Source: Acidicapsa acidisoli (GTDB taxonomy: Bacteria; Acidobacteriota; Terriglobia; Terriglobales; Acidobacteriaceae). From it: a stretch of DNA of 64,000 nucleotides. The notes under the pieces are model-generated. The model was not told the DNA's origin. It was given only the letters and a program-made list of their open reading frames with translations, and ran no database searches. The position numbers and the translations under genes are program-made. Position 1 is the stretch's first letter. Every line of letters begins with the position of its first letter. The stretch covers positions 1,984,001-2,048,000 of the forward strand of contig NZ_JAGSYI010000001.1 in assembly GCF_025685625.1 (NCBI RefSeq), in the 5' to 3' direction. Positions 8,827-17,563 of this stretch are shown in pieces.

Positions 8827-11800
8827 TCACGCGTGCACCTCCGATTCTGCGGGCATCTCTGCCGGTTTCTCTGAAGCAGCCGACGCCGGGTGCTCCGCTT
8901 GTTCCCAACGGATCAATTTCAGATCCAGTACGACGAAGGAATAGAGGACGGGAACGAGCCCAAGCGTCACGAAGGTGGCGATCGTCAGTCCCCCAATCTG
9001 CGCATAGCAAAGTGGCTCCCAAAGCGGGCCGCCATGTGCAGCCAACGGAAACAGCGCAATCACTGTGGCTGCAACCGTGATCATCACAGGGCGCAAACGA
9101 AGGATACCGGCATCGATCAGGGCCAACTCCAATTCCTCGCCCTCTTCTCGTCGCTCCTCGATAAATTCAAACAGCACAATGATGTGGCTCACAATTACAC
9201 CGATGAGGCTGATGATTCCAAGGAATGCCATGAATCCAAAGGGCTGGCCCATAATGGCGAGTGAAAAGATTGCACCGACAACGCCGTACGGAATTGCGGC
9301 AAAGACGATGAGGGGTTTGAACGCATGCCTGAACTGTGCGAGGAGCGCCAGGTAAATGGCGCTAATGCAAATGAGCAGCACCGTAGTGAGGTCGGCAAAG
9401 CCGCTTACCTGCTCCTTTTGCTCACCTGCGAAGCGGAATATAAATCCGTCGGGAAGCTGCTTCTGGAATGCTTCGAGCTTTGGCATGGCCGCTGCGATTA
9501 CCTCCGAAGGTAAGTGTCCCTGCGTGGGCCAGCACTGCACGGTAATGGTGCGGTACTGATCGAAGCGCCGGATTTTTGGCGTTACCGGACTCAGGGCAGT
9601 TGTCGCCACCTGATCTAGAGGCACTGGAGAGGTGTCTTGCCGCGAGAAGACGTATAGGCTGCGCAGATCAGAGGGTTGGGACCGCTCTTCCATATGCATG
9701 CGTCCAACAATCGGAAGCTGCTTGTTGCCATCTCTCAAGACTCCAGCCGTAATGCCATGAAGAGCCGCACCGACGGAATCGGAGACATCTGCGTTTGTGA
9801 CGTGCGCCAGGTTTGCCCGGTCCGCATCGACTTGCACCACTTCTCTTGCACTCGGCTCGCCCCAATCGTCTCGAACTCTGGCGGCGATGGGGATGTCGCG
9901 AAAGATTTGCTTCAGCTGCTCAGCTTCCGCTCTGAGACGCGGCAAGTCTTCGCCGGAAATTCTGACCTGAACCGGAATTCCAACCGGCTTGCCCGTTTCG
10001 AGAGTCCGCGTATCGATGATTGCTCCAGGAATTTGCATGTCCAATTCCGGCTGCAATAGGGCAAGCAGAGGCGTCGTATCATGATTGTCTTTGGTTCGCA
10101 GAATCACCTGGGCATAGTTGGTTTGCCTGTCCTCAGGTGTGGCGCTACTCCAGAAGCGAGGACCGCCGCCGCCCACAAACGTGGTCATCGATTGCAGAAC
10201 ATCCTTCGGGTGTCCGTGCTCTGGGTGGCTTCTACCATACTCTTCCGCTACTTGGCGGGTGATGGATTCCACCTGCTGAGCAACGGCGCTGGTCGCGCTT
10301 GCGGGTGTGTCTTCAGGCAGCCACACGTCGATGTAAGAGAAGTATTGAAGGTCTTTTGGAAAGAACTGCGGTTTCAGCCTGGAGAAGACAACGCCGCCCG
10401 CTATCAGCAGGACCAGCGAACCCGCCAGGCACAGCTTCCTGTGTTCAATGGCCTTCTTCGCCGTTCGGAAATACCAGCCAGTAAACCCGTGCTTCCGCCT
10501 CTCGGCGATAGGAGTTTCGCTCCTGGCTTCCAATAGGAACGAACTGATAAGCGGCACAAAGGTCATCGAGACAAGCAGGGCCGCCAGCAGCGAACAACTA
10601 ATGACGATAGGCAGACTGTACAGGAATTTCCCTGTATCTCCGGGCAACAGTAGGAACGGAAGGTAGGAGACGATGTTCGTGACTGTCGCAAACGCCATCG
10701 TCTTAAGCAACTTCGTCGGTCCCAACCACGCGGCGACCGACCTCGGCTGGCCCGCGCCCAGTTCGCGCACAATCGCGTCGCCGGAGACCACTGGTACATC
10801 GACCAATAATCCCAGCGCGATGATCAGCGAAGCGATCGAAACCTGTTGCAGGTCGATTCCGAGCGTGTTGATGACCCCAAATGTGATCGCCAGCGTAATC
10901 GGCATCGACGCCGCAATCAGAATGGCTGTCCGCCAGCTCCAGAAGCCAATCAACGCCACGACAACCACCAGCACCAGCGCCTCGATCAAGCTGTGGCTGA
11001 AGAGCTCGATGCTGTCGTGTACCTGCAGTGGCTGGTCTGAGGTCCGGGCCAGCACCAGGTCGGCCGGCAATGTTTTTCTCACGCTCGCAAGATTGGCGTC
11101 CACCTGTTTTCCAAAAGATCCGATCTGTTCTCCCTTCTTCATCTGGACCGAGAGCGTAATAGCGCGTGTCGTGATCCATTTGCCGTTTTCGTCGCGGCGC
11201 GTATACCGGTTCAGGAACGAAGGCGGATTCTCGTATCCCCTGTCGATGTCCACAAGATCCCGCAGGTAAAGTGGCGTTCCGTTCGGCGACGTGCCTATCG
11301 CAACATTCCGCAGATCGTCGATGCTCTTGAACTCGCCTGTGGTGTCGACGCTGACCGTGCGTCCGCGTGCATTGAGCGTTTGGCCGCTCTCCGGTAGATT
11401 CCGGGCAGCGAGGATGCTGGAAAGATCTGCTGGTCTTAGCTTGTATTGCGCGAGGCGTTGCTGTGAGAAATTCAGGAATACGTTCTCGTCCAGTACCCCG
11501 GAACGTTCTGCCTTCGCCACGATCGACAGCGTTTTCAGGCTTCGTTGAAGGGTATCGGTAAAATCGTCCAGGTCGCGATAGGTGTACTTGTCACCAGCCA
11601 CGGCCTGAAGCGCCGCAGTGGTGTTTGCAGGTTCATCGATGATCGCAGGTTTCCATGCATCGGGATGAAGTTCGTCGGTTTGCAGGCTCTGATTCGCGAA
11701 CTTTCTCAAGGCCGATTGCAGATCAGGAGTGCTGAGGTTCGTCGCCAGGTCCACCCCGGTAAACCCTGCTCCCGAAAGCACGCGCACATCGGAACACAGA

Positions 11801-12465
11801 TGTTGGGTTGCCATGTCTCGGGTCACCCAAGACAACTTGCGCTCGACTTCGTCGCTGTCGATAGATTTCGGAAAAACCACAACGATGGAACGTCGCGGCT
11901 GAGTATGCGTATCCAAACCACTCCGAACCTGGCGGATCTGTGTCTCAACGAGCTTGCTTATCCAGGCGACCTGGGCCGGGTCGGCCGGCGGACTCGCTAC
12001 CGTAAGCATCAATGCGGACGTATCCCCGAAGTCCTTGATGTACAAGATCGGGCCGGCGCCCTGCGGAAGATCGTGGATAGCATCCAGCCTGATCTTCACG
12101 TCGTCCAGTTCCTTGTCCCTGTCGTATTTTCCCTTTTCCGCCAGCTCGAATTGAACCATCGCCGAGCCGGTCCTGGAGGCGCTCTTGATCTCCGTCACCC
12201 ACTGATTCAGAGCAATGGCCTGCTCGATCTTCCTGGTCACCAACTGCTCGACCTGTTCGGATGAGGTTCCCTGCCAGGGCACGATAATCATCGCCTGGCG
12301 CACTGGAATATCAGGGTCCTTCCGTTGCGGCATTTTCAATAGCCCGTAGGTTCCCCACAAGAGTGCAACCGCGAGAGAGACCCACGCGATGTGTCGCTGT
12401 TCGAGGAAGAAGCGGGCGAGATTCTGTTTCTTATCCGTGGACTGCTCATTCTGTGCGTGTGTCAT
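8827..12465 (-). CDS. RND-family efflux transporter, inner-membrane permease
   Basis: At 1212 residues it is longer than the usual ~1030-1050. It has the AcrB/MdtB architecture: N-terminal TM1 (AWVSLAVALLWGTYGLLKMP), a periplasmic porter domain, TM2-6 (SLIEALVLVVVVALIGFWSW onward), a second periplasmic half and C-terminal TM8-12. In TM4 the usual Asp-Asp pair reads GLLVDVPVVSGDAI, keeping only the first Asp. In TM10 the canonical Lys region reads GVIVSHIIVLFEF. It thus belongs to a divergent RND subgroup whose proton relay differs from AcrB. It works with the membrane fusion and outer-membrane genes 12 bp and more upstream. Export substrate cannot be told. Confidence 0.9.
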   Translation of the reverse strand: MTHAQNEQSTDKKQNLARFFLEQRHIAWVSLAVALLWGTYGLLKMPQRKDPDIPVRQAMIIVPWQGTSSEQVEQLVTRKIEQAIALNQWVTEIKSASRTGSAMVQFELAEKGKYDRDKELDDVKIRLDAIHDLPQGAGPILYIKDFGDTSALMLTVASPPADPAQVAWISKLVETQIRQVRSGLDTHTQPRRSIVVVFPKSIDSDEVERKLSWVTRDMATQHLCSDVRVLSGAGFTGVDLATNLSTPDLQSALRKFANQSLQTDELHPDAWKPAIIDEPANTTAALQAVAGDKYTYRDLDDFTDTLQRSLKTLSIVAKAERSGVLDENVFLNFSQQRLAQYKLRPADLSSILAARNLPESGQTLNARGRTVSVDTTGEFKSIDDLRNVAIGTSPNGTPLYLRDLVDIDRGYENPPSFLNRYTRRDENGKWITTRAITLSVQMKKGEQIGSFGKQVDANLASVRKTLPADLVLARTSDQPLQVHDSIELFSHSLIEALVLVVVVALIGFWSWRTAILIAASMPITLAITFGVINTLGIDLQQVSIASLIIALGLLVDVPVVSGDAIVRELGAGQPRSVAAWLGPTKLLKTMAFATVTNIVSYLPFLLLPGDTGKFLYSLPIVISCSLLAALLVSMTFVPLISSFLLEARSETPIAERRKHGFTGWYFRTAKKAIEHRKLCLAGSLVLLIAGGVVFSRLKPQFFPKDLQYFSYIDVWLPEDTPASATSAVAQQVESITRQVAEEYGRSHPEHGHPKDVLQSMTTFVGGGGPRFWSSATPEDRQTNYAQVILRTKDNHDTTPLLALLQPELDMQIPGAIIDTRTLETGKPVGIPVQVRISGEDLPRLRAEAEQLKQIFRDIPIAARVRDDWGEPSAREVVQVDADRANLAHVTNADVSDSVGAALHGITAGVLRDGNKQLPIVGRMHMEERSQPSDLRSLYVFSRQDTSPVPLDQVATTALSPVTPKIRRFDQYRTITVQCWPTQGHLPSEVIAAAMPKLEAFQKQLPDGFIFRFAGEQKEQVSGFADLTTVLLICISAIYLALLAQFRHAFKPLIVFAAIPYGVVGAIFSLAIMGQPFGFMAFLGIISLIGVIVSHIIVLFEFIEERREEGEELELALIDAGILRLRPVMITVAATVIALFPLAAHGGPLWEPLCYAQIGGLTIATFVTLGLVPVLYSFVVLDLKLIRWEQAEHPASAASEKPAEMPAESEVHA

Positions 12466-12476
12466 TGCTGCGTCTC

Positions 12477-13679
12477 CTAGTTGACCATCCGGATCAGGCT
12501 TCCGTTGCTTAGCTGGTTAGTACGGTTGACGACGATTCGTTCGCCGGGCGTAAGGCCTTCGTCGATGACGACCGACTTGCCGAAGGTTTCACCGATCCTC
12601 ACACTCTTCAATTGCGCAAACTGTTTGCCATCGCGCTCCCTTACAGAGAAGACCGAATAGTTATTCGAACCGGATTCCGCGGTCATCAAGGCGGTCAGTG
12701 GTACTACAGTCACAATTTGCGTATTCGCTTGCTCTATACGGATGCGTGCGATCATGCCTACCTTGAGCGAGCGATCCCGGTTCGGGAGAGTAACCTCGAT
12801 GTTGAAAACCCGCGACTCGCGGTTGGCGGAGGCGGAGATTCCCGTAATTTGCCCGGTGAAGGTCCGCCCCTGCAATGCATCAAGTTGCAAAGGCACTGCT
12901 GCCCCTGGTTTGAGGTGTGCCAGCATGTTGTCGGGAACTCCGAAGTTCACCTTCACGACGCGCGTATCGTCGAGCGTGAACGCCCTTGTCCCCGCAGCAA
13001 CCAGGCTGCCCGGTTCCACACTCTTTTCGACAATGACTCCAGGCATGGGAGCGTTCAGGCTGGTATCGCCAAGATTGATCCGCGCGGAGAACGCCTGCGC
13101 CGACGCAGCACTCAACTGCCCGCGGCGCGCCTCGATCTGACGCACGGCGGCTTCCACACTGGCGGTCGCCGACGTGTGCTGATCCACCGCAGCATCGTAG
13201 TCCGGGCGAGTCATTGCTTTGGCGGCATAGAGCGCTTGTGCGCGCTCAAAATCAAGATCCGCCTTTGCCTGGTCGGCCGTTGCCCGGCTGAGTTCCGCTT
13301 GCGAAGCATCAAGCGTACCCTGCACTGAGTGCTGCTGGCCGACCGCAGAGTTGAGCGAGGCTTCATAATCGGAGCTGCGCAGTCGGGCCAGCGTAGCGCC
13401 AGAAGGTATTTCGTCGCCTACCTGCACATCACGCATCCGACCATCGACGCCCTTCACTCGATACAGAGCGGCGATATAACCGGGTTCCTTGAAGGCCAGT
13501 TGAACCTCAGTGTCCGGACGAATCTCGCCGGAGTAGTTCCAACTGGGCTGGACCTGCTGCGTAGCCACAATCTCGGCCACAACGGGAACTGGCTCTGGCC
13601 CCGCCTTCTGCGTCTTTGCGCAGCCTGCGAGAACTGAAAACACGGCAATACTCAAAATTCCAATTGAGATACGCATCAT
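12477..13679 (-). CDS. RND efflux periplasmic adaptor (membrane fusion protein), lipoprotein
   Basis: The 400-residue protein begins with a lipoprotein signal (ISIGILSIAVFSVLAGC; lipobox LAGC, Cys at about residue 20). A biotinyl-lipoyl half-motif with a long coiled-coil hairpin follows (SVQGTLDASQAELSRATADQ to RQIEARRGQLSAASAQAF), then INLGDTSLNAPMPGVIVEKS, a beta-barrel (LKVGMIARIRIEQA) and a membrane-proximal domain. It bridges the RND pump and the outer-membrane channel. Start and stop are coupled: its ATG (13679) overlaps the stop of the OMF gene by 4 bp (ATGA), and the RND gene starts 11 bp after its stop. Confidence 0.9.
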   Translation of the reverse strand: MMRISIGILSIAVFSVLAGCAKTQKAGPEPVPVVAEIVATQQVQPSWNYSGEIRPDTEVQLAFKEPGYIAALYRVKGVDGRMRDVQVGDEIPSGATLARLRSSDYEASLNSAVGQQHSVQGTLDASQAELSRATADQAKADLDFERAQALYAAKAMTRPDYDAAVDQHTSATASVEAAVRQIEARRGQLSAASAQAFSARINLGDTSLNAPMPGVIVEKSVEPGSLVAAGTRAFTLDDTRVVKVNFGVPDNMLAHLKPGAAVPLQLDALQGRTFTGQITGISASANRESRVFNIEVTLPNRDRSLKVGMIARIRIEQANTQIVTVVPLTALMTAESGSNNYSVFSVRERDGKQFAQLKSVRIGETFGKSVVIDEGLTPGERIVVNRTNQLSNGSLIRMVN

Positions 13680-15073
13680 TCTTCTCCAATCGCCTTTTTA
13701 AGATCGGCTCTGGCCTTCCAGAACGCGGTGAGGGCTTGTTGCTGCTGGCTGTCCGCGGACGCCAGATCCGACTGTGCTTGATACAAATCTCTGCTCAATG
13801 CCGCTTCGCGCTTCACCTTCTCCTGCAACTCTTTGAGCTTCTGCCGGGACGCACGTTCGCTTGCATCGCTGAGGGTCAGTTGCCGGCGGGTGTTCTCCAA
13901 TTGCCGGCACGCATTTCTCACCTCCAGGAGAACGGCGCGTTCCGTAGCGCCGACGCCAACCCTGGCCTGCTCTTCCTTGGTTCGCTTTTCGTCGTATTCA
14001 TGGCGCTTGCGCCCCCAGTCCCACGGTTCCCACCGAAGCGACATACCCACTGTCCCGACGTTGCTTGGAAATACATTCTCGAAGTTCGCGGTTGTGTAGT
14101 AACTGAATGCCAGGCTCACGTCGGGGATATATTCGGCCTTCTTCGCCCGCGCGTCGTAATTGGCTTGCTGCACCTGAAGCTTCGCCTTTTTCACATCTGG
14201 CCGATTTTGAAGAGCGCGGGCTTCCATGGCTTGGGATGTGGCGAGATCTGTATCTGCATCGCCGATCGCCGCAACCCGAAACTGCGTGTGTATGTCGCGG
14301 CCCATCAGATCGTTCAATCTTTCGCTCGCCGACGCGACCCTGTCGCTCGCATCGCTGATGGCATTCTGTATCTTCAAAAGCTGCGCATCGGCGTTCAGCA
14401 AATCCGATTCGAGAATCGTCTCTTTACCGCGGTTCACGAATGCCAGACGATGCGATTCCCGGTAATAAGGGAGGGACGCCTGAAGACTATCCAAAGCGCT
14501 CTGTGCCTCGACCACCGCGTAGTAAGCACGTCGAACCTGGTCAACCACCTCCAGACGCGTTTTTACCTGCTCCTGGCGCGTACCTTCCAGCCCCAGTTCA
14601 AGAGCTTTCAATTGCAAATGGAGCTGGTACTGCGTCGAAAGCGGCTGGGCAACCGAGACATTCACTATGCCTACGGGTTTTCGCGGGATCTCAACCTTCT
14701 GATTCGTCGCCGGGATCGGCCCGGTTGCGCTGTATACCCCGAGCGAGCCCGCCGGGTAAGTAACCGATGGCTTCGTAACCAGTTGAGCGCCGAGCGCAGT
14801 GACCTGCGTATTCGCAAAGCGTCTTGTCTTATTCGCAGCCAGATCGTCGGCGGCCCGGAGTGTATCGAGGCTGGCGGCTTTCAGACTGCTGTTGTTCGCA
14901 ACAGCCTGTTCAACTGCCTGTTCGAGAGTCAATTCAGGGAGGTTTGATTGTTGTCCCGCCTCCTGTTCAACCGTGGGCGGAGAGGGCAGAGGTGTGAGAT
15001 TCTGGCCCCGCGCCAGCAGCGCCAGCGTCCCCAGGGTGAAGGCCAAGCAGCTTGTTGGAATGCGTCGTTTCAT
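13676..15073 (-). CDS. TolC-type outer-membrane efflux protein
   Basis: The 465-residue protein has a signal peptide (MKRRIPTSCLAFTLGTLALL, cleaved near ARGQ) and two OEP repeats of alternating beta and long coiled-coil helix. Examples are LTLEQAVEQAVANNSSLKAA and LEVVDQVRRAYYAVVEAQSA in the first half, and RAVLLEVRNACRQLEN with a C-terminal coiled coil ending KARADLKKAIGEE in the second. It forms the trimeric outer-membrane tunnel for the downstream MFP and RND. The 96 bp in front of it carry CTTACG boxes also found before the TPR regulator upstream, so transcription may start here. Confidence 0.9.
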   Translation of the reverse strand: MKRRIPTSCLAFTLGTLALLARGQNLTPLPSPPTVEQEAGQQSNLPELTLEQAVEQAVANNSSLKAASLDTLRAADDLAANKTRRFANTQVTALGAQLVTKPSVTYPAGSLGVYSATGPIPATNQKVEIPRKPVGIVNVSVAQPLSTQYQLHLQLKALELGLEGTRQEQVKTRLEVVDQVRRAYYAVVEAQSALDSLQASLPYYRESHRLAFVNRGKETILESDLLNADAQLLKIQNAISDASDRVASASERLNDLMGRDIHTQFRVAAIGDADTDLATSQAMEARALQNRPDVKKAKLQVQQANYDARAKKAEYIPDVSLAFSYYTTANFENVFPSNVGTVGMSLRWEPWDWGRKRHEYDEKRTKEEQARVGVGATERAVLLEVRNACRQLENTRRQLTLSDASERASRQKLKELQEKVKREAALSRDLYQAQSDLASADSQQQQALTAFWKARADLKKAIGEE

Positions 15074-15117
15074 GAGGCAATGGTGCCTCGAACGCGGAAG
15101 CGGGGGGAGTAATGCCT

Positions 15118-15150
15118 CGTAAGCTCTACGTAAGCCGGTTGAAACTTACG
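15118..15150 (-). promoter_or_regulatory. Putative operator: CTTACG boxes before the efflux genes
   Basis: Read on the minus strand this carries two direct GCTTACG boxes 11 bp apart (15135-15129 and 15124-15118), plus one inverted CTTACG on the plus strand (15145-15150). They lie 45-77 bp before the OMF start codon. The same box occurs three times in phase before the TPR regulator at 16987, which suggests one regulator for both. Confidence 0.5.
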
Positions 15151-15169
15151 GCACCGCTTGTGCTACCGG

Positions 15170-16987
15170 TTACTGCGACAAATTGAGTCTTTTCAGAAGC
15201 TTGGCAAACCTGCGATCAGCGCGCAGAGGATGAAAGAACGGCTCGATCGCCAGAAGATTCACGAAGTTGGTTTTGTGGTCTATTGCTTCGTCCAGGCGCT
15301 GAAGCGCCAGATCGAAATCCCCCATCCCGACTGCAGCGAATCCTTCTGCCAGCGGAGTGACGTATTGCCGCCCCGCGAGTTGATGAAGTCTCTCGACACA
15401 TTCTTCGGCTCGCGATAAGTTGCCTTCCCGGGCATGGGCTGCGGCAAGCAGGCCGATATCCAATGGTGAGGCAGATGTCGATAGACACTGTATCACCGCG
15501 TCGTAACGCTGCTGCTGGAAGTGCAGGAGTCCTTCATACAATCTCGCTTCAGGATAGTCGCGATCCAGTTCAAAAGACTGCCGGAGATGCTCTTCGGCTG
15601 ATGGATAGTCTCCCTTGACGTAATGAAGATAAGCCATCCGCGCGCAGTCGCTGGCCGAGAGCGGGTCCAGTTCAGTCGAGCGGCAAAGTCCAGACTCCGC
15701 CGCGCTGATGTCTCCCTGGCACAACAAAGCCATAGCACGAAACATATGCGCCGGGGCGTGACTGGGTTGTAGTTGTAGCGCGTGGTCATACAGTCTGTCC
15801 GCTTCATCCCAACGATGCTCAAACCAGGCACGAAGTGCTCCCAGCACCGTGCAGGTGTCACCGGACTCAGGATCGAGAGCATAACCGCGTTCCGCGTTTG
15901 CCTTTACTTCTGGATACACATCACGGCCCGAGACCATCCCGAACTGGGCAAGAAGGCCGCTCGCCGCAGCCATGCCGCTGTAAGCGAGAGCGTAATCGGG
16001 ATAAGTCTCTGTGAGCCGTCGTAGCTGCTCCAGGGCGGCGTGCAGCGTTTCAGGCGACTGCTGGTGAATCAGAAATCGAGCTCGCAGGTACCTCGTATAT
16101 GCGTCAAGATCAGGAGGGGAGGGCCGCACTGGCCCTGGTACTTCCGGCATGTGAAGCCTGAGTAGCTCCGCAACAGATTGTGCAATCTCTTCCTGGATCG
16201 CAAACACGTCCTGAAGCTCGCGACGGAACGTCTCCGACCAGAGATGATGACCCGATTCGGTCTGAATCGCCTGGGCAGTGATTCGCAGCTGTTGGCCGGC
16301 CTTCCTCACGCTTCCTTCGATGACAAGATTCGCGCCGAGACGCTGCCCTACTTCCCGGATATCGATGCTGGCGCCCTTGAAGTGAAAGGCCGATGTCCGC
16401 GCAATCACGTTCAAACCGGATACCCGCGTAAGCGAATTCGTGATCTCTTCACTGATCCCGTCGCAAAAATAGTCCTGCTCCGGCTCCGGACTCATGTTCA
16501 CGAACGGCAACACGGCAACGCATATACGGCCAGGTGGCGGAGCGGCGCCAATCTCTTCGCGATGCTTTGCCGGCTGGACGTCAAGCCATCGGAAGACCGG
16601 GACATAACTGCCCGGCCGCAATCCAATCAGAACCGGATCAACCGTACCCTGCCCTTCCTCGTAATAGGCCTTCAACTTCGCTCTGAGACGGCGAGCCTCG
16701 ACCCGAACAATCGCGTCGATATTCGGATCGTACTCCGAGGTGCGGTCGAACACCTCCATTGCAATCGAGAACTCCTTGAGGCTATCGATATCTCCATCGA
16801 TTGTCCGATTCACGATGTGCGTCAGAAACCGGCATAACCGGACTGATGAAACGAAACCAGGGCTTTTCACCACGCGCGCCAATTGGTCGCGAACCGCCGT
16901 CGCCGGCACGGGGTCGGCGGCAGAGTTGGCGAGAGATCTTCCGGATGACAAGGGCGGCGTTGGCACTTGCTTCTCTCCCGCATTCAT
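15170..16987 (-). CDS. Winged-helix/TolB-like/TPR transcriptional regulator upstream of the RND operon
   Basis: The 605-residue protein has three parts. Residues ~28-135 read like a DNA-binding winged helix: YDPNIDAIVRVEARRLRAKL, then RPGSYVPVFRWLD as the wing. Residues ~150-270 form a TolB-like sensor/adaptor domain (ICVAVLPFVNMSPEPEQDYF, then TSAFHFKG and VIEGSVRK). The rest is TPR repeats (for example DEADRLYDHALQLQPSHAPA). No membrane segment is obvious, unlike CadC. This class is abundant in Acidobacteriota and presumed to regulate neighbours. Here it is followed on the same strand by the OMF-MFP-RND genes, and phased TTACG boxes lie before both it and the OMF gene. The winged-helix assignment is by pattern, not search. 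Confidence 0.75.
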   Translation of the reverse strand: MNAGEKQVPTPPLSSGRSLANSAADPVPATAVRDQLARVVKSPGFVSSVRLCRFLTHIVNRTIDGDIDSLKEFSIAMEVFDRTSEYDPNIDAIVRVEARRLRAKLKAYYEEGQGTVDPVLIGLRPGSYVPVFRWLDVQPAKHREEIGAAPPPGRICVAVLPFVNMSPEPEQDYFCDGISEEITNSLTRVSGLNVIARTSAFHFKGASIDIREVGQRLGANLVIEGSVRKAGQQLRITAQAIQTESGHHLWSETFRRELQDVFAIQEEIAQSVAELLRLHMPEVPGPVRPSPPDLDAYTRYLRARFLIHQQSPETLHAALEQLRRLTETYPDYALAYSGMAAASGLLAQFGMVSGRDVYPEVKANAERGYALDPESGDTCTVLGALRAWFEHRWDEADRLYDHALQLQPSHAPAHMFRAMALLCQGDISAAESGLCRSTELDPLSASDCARMAYLHYVKGDYPSAEEHLRQSFELDRDYPEARLYEGLLHFQQQRYDAVIQCLSTSASPLDIGLLAAAHAREGNLSRAEECVERLHQLAGRQYVTPLAEGFAAVGMGDFDLALQRLDEAIDHKTNFVNLLAIEPFFHPLRADRRFAKLLKRLNLSQ

Positions 16988-17010
16988 TATGCTCCTCGAA
17001 GCTTCGCAGT

Positions 17011-17037
17011 ATTACGGCGAGCTTACGGCGGCTTACG
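17011..17037 (+). promoter_or_regulatory. Three helically phased TTACG boxes between the TPR regulator and the receiver-like gene
   Basis: TTACG occurs at 17012, 17023 and 17033, the last two as GCTTACG, with spacings of 11 and 10 bp. This is one box per helical turn, as bound by tandem winged-helix dimers of the OmpR/PhoB type. The array sits in the 103-bp divergent region (starts at 16987 minus and 17091 plus) and could control both genes. Boxes of the same sequence lie before the OMF gene at 15118-15150. Confidence 0.55.
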
Positions 17038-17090
17038 CCCAATCGAAGGCCTGAGGGCTTAGCGTGGAATCAGGCAGCGTTAGAGAATCG

Positions 17091-17468
17091 ATGCAAACTC
17101 ACAGACGAGCAGGAACAGTGATTTTCGTGTCCAACAGGAGCCCGGAAACCACCATCGCGCAGGACATCGAAGCGCACGGACTGGTTGTGCGGTGGGCACG
17201 CAGCATCACAGCGGCGGTTGACTTGCTCAACTCGGCGCGCGAGAAGACTGTGATGGTCACGGAACTTGCCCTGGCTGATGGTAATTGGAGAGATCTCGTC
17301 GAAAGGATGAGGAGTATTGATATCTGTGTGCCGATTGTGCTGGCCACTTCGTCCGGTACCGCGGAACTCTGGTGGGACGCGCTCGAATGCGGCATCGACG
17401 ACATTGTGCCCTGGCATCTCGTGATTTCTCGCTTGTGCCAACTCTTGGAAACGCAAGGCTCATCATGA
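17091..17468 (+). CDS. Receiver-like protein lacking the phospho-accepting Asp
   Basis: The single-domain 125-residue protein has the alternating beta/alpha pattern of response-regulator receivers: TVIFVSNRSPETTIAQDIEA, then TVMVTELALADGNWRDLVER, PIVLATSSG and CGIDDIVPWHLV. At the beta3 position where Asp is phosphorylated it has Glu (MVTEL), the acidic pair after beta1 is absent, and the conserved Lys after beta5 is replaced. It is therefore unlikely to be phosphorylated and may be constitutively 'on' or a docking protein. I chose the ATG at 17091 over the GTG at 17064. It is divergent from the efflux regulator and ends 18 bp before a tRNA gene on the other strand. Confidence 0.6.
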   Translation: MQTHRRAGTVIFVSNRSPETTIAQDIEAHGLVVRWARSITAAVDLLNSAREKTVMVTELALADGNWRDLVERMRSIDICVPIVLATSSGTAELWWDALECGIDDIVPWHLVISRLCQLLETQGSS

Positions 17469-17486
17469 AGAATATCGGCGGAATTC

Positions 17487-17563
17487 TGGCGGGAGCGACG
17501 GGACTCGAACCCGCAGCCTCTTGCATCACAGGCAGGCTTTCTAACCAGCTGAACTACGCCCCC
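17487..17563 (-). tRNA. tRNA with His anticodon GTG on an Asp-like body
   Basis: The minus strand folds as a 77-nt cloverleaf with encoded CCA. The acceptor is GGGGGCG/CGCTCCC (one G-T pair), T8 and A9 are present, the D arm is GTTC/GAAA with a G10-A25 mismatch, and the T arm is GCGGG-TTCGAGT-CCCGT. The anticodon arm is CCTGC-CTGTGAT-GCAAG, giving anticodon GTG (His) and a C28-A42 mismatch. The discriminator is G73, and there is no G(-1):C73 pair, the classic tRNA-His identity element. The body, with G73, instead resembles bacterial tRNA-Asp (anticodon GTC). Either a divergent tRNA-His or a mutated, possibly inactive tRNA-Asp copy. Confidence 0.7.

Noticed and set aside
8822-9022. Upstream extension of the small membrane protein
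   Set aside because: Lies inside the RND coding sequence in another frame; the ATG at 8821 starts right at the hydrophobic helix.
13616-14947. 443-aa plus-strand ORF opposite the TolC gene
   Set aside because: Antisense shadow of a well-supported outer-membrane efflux gene.
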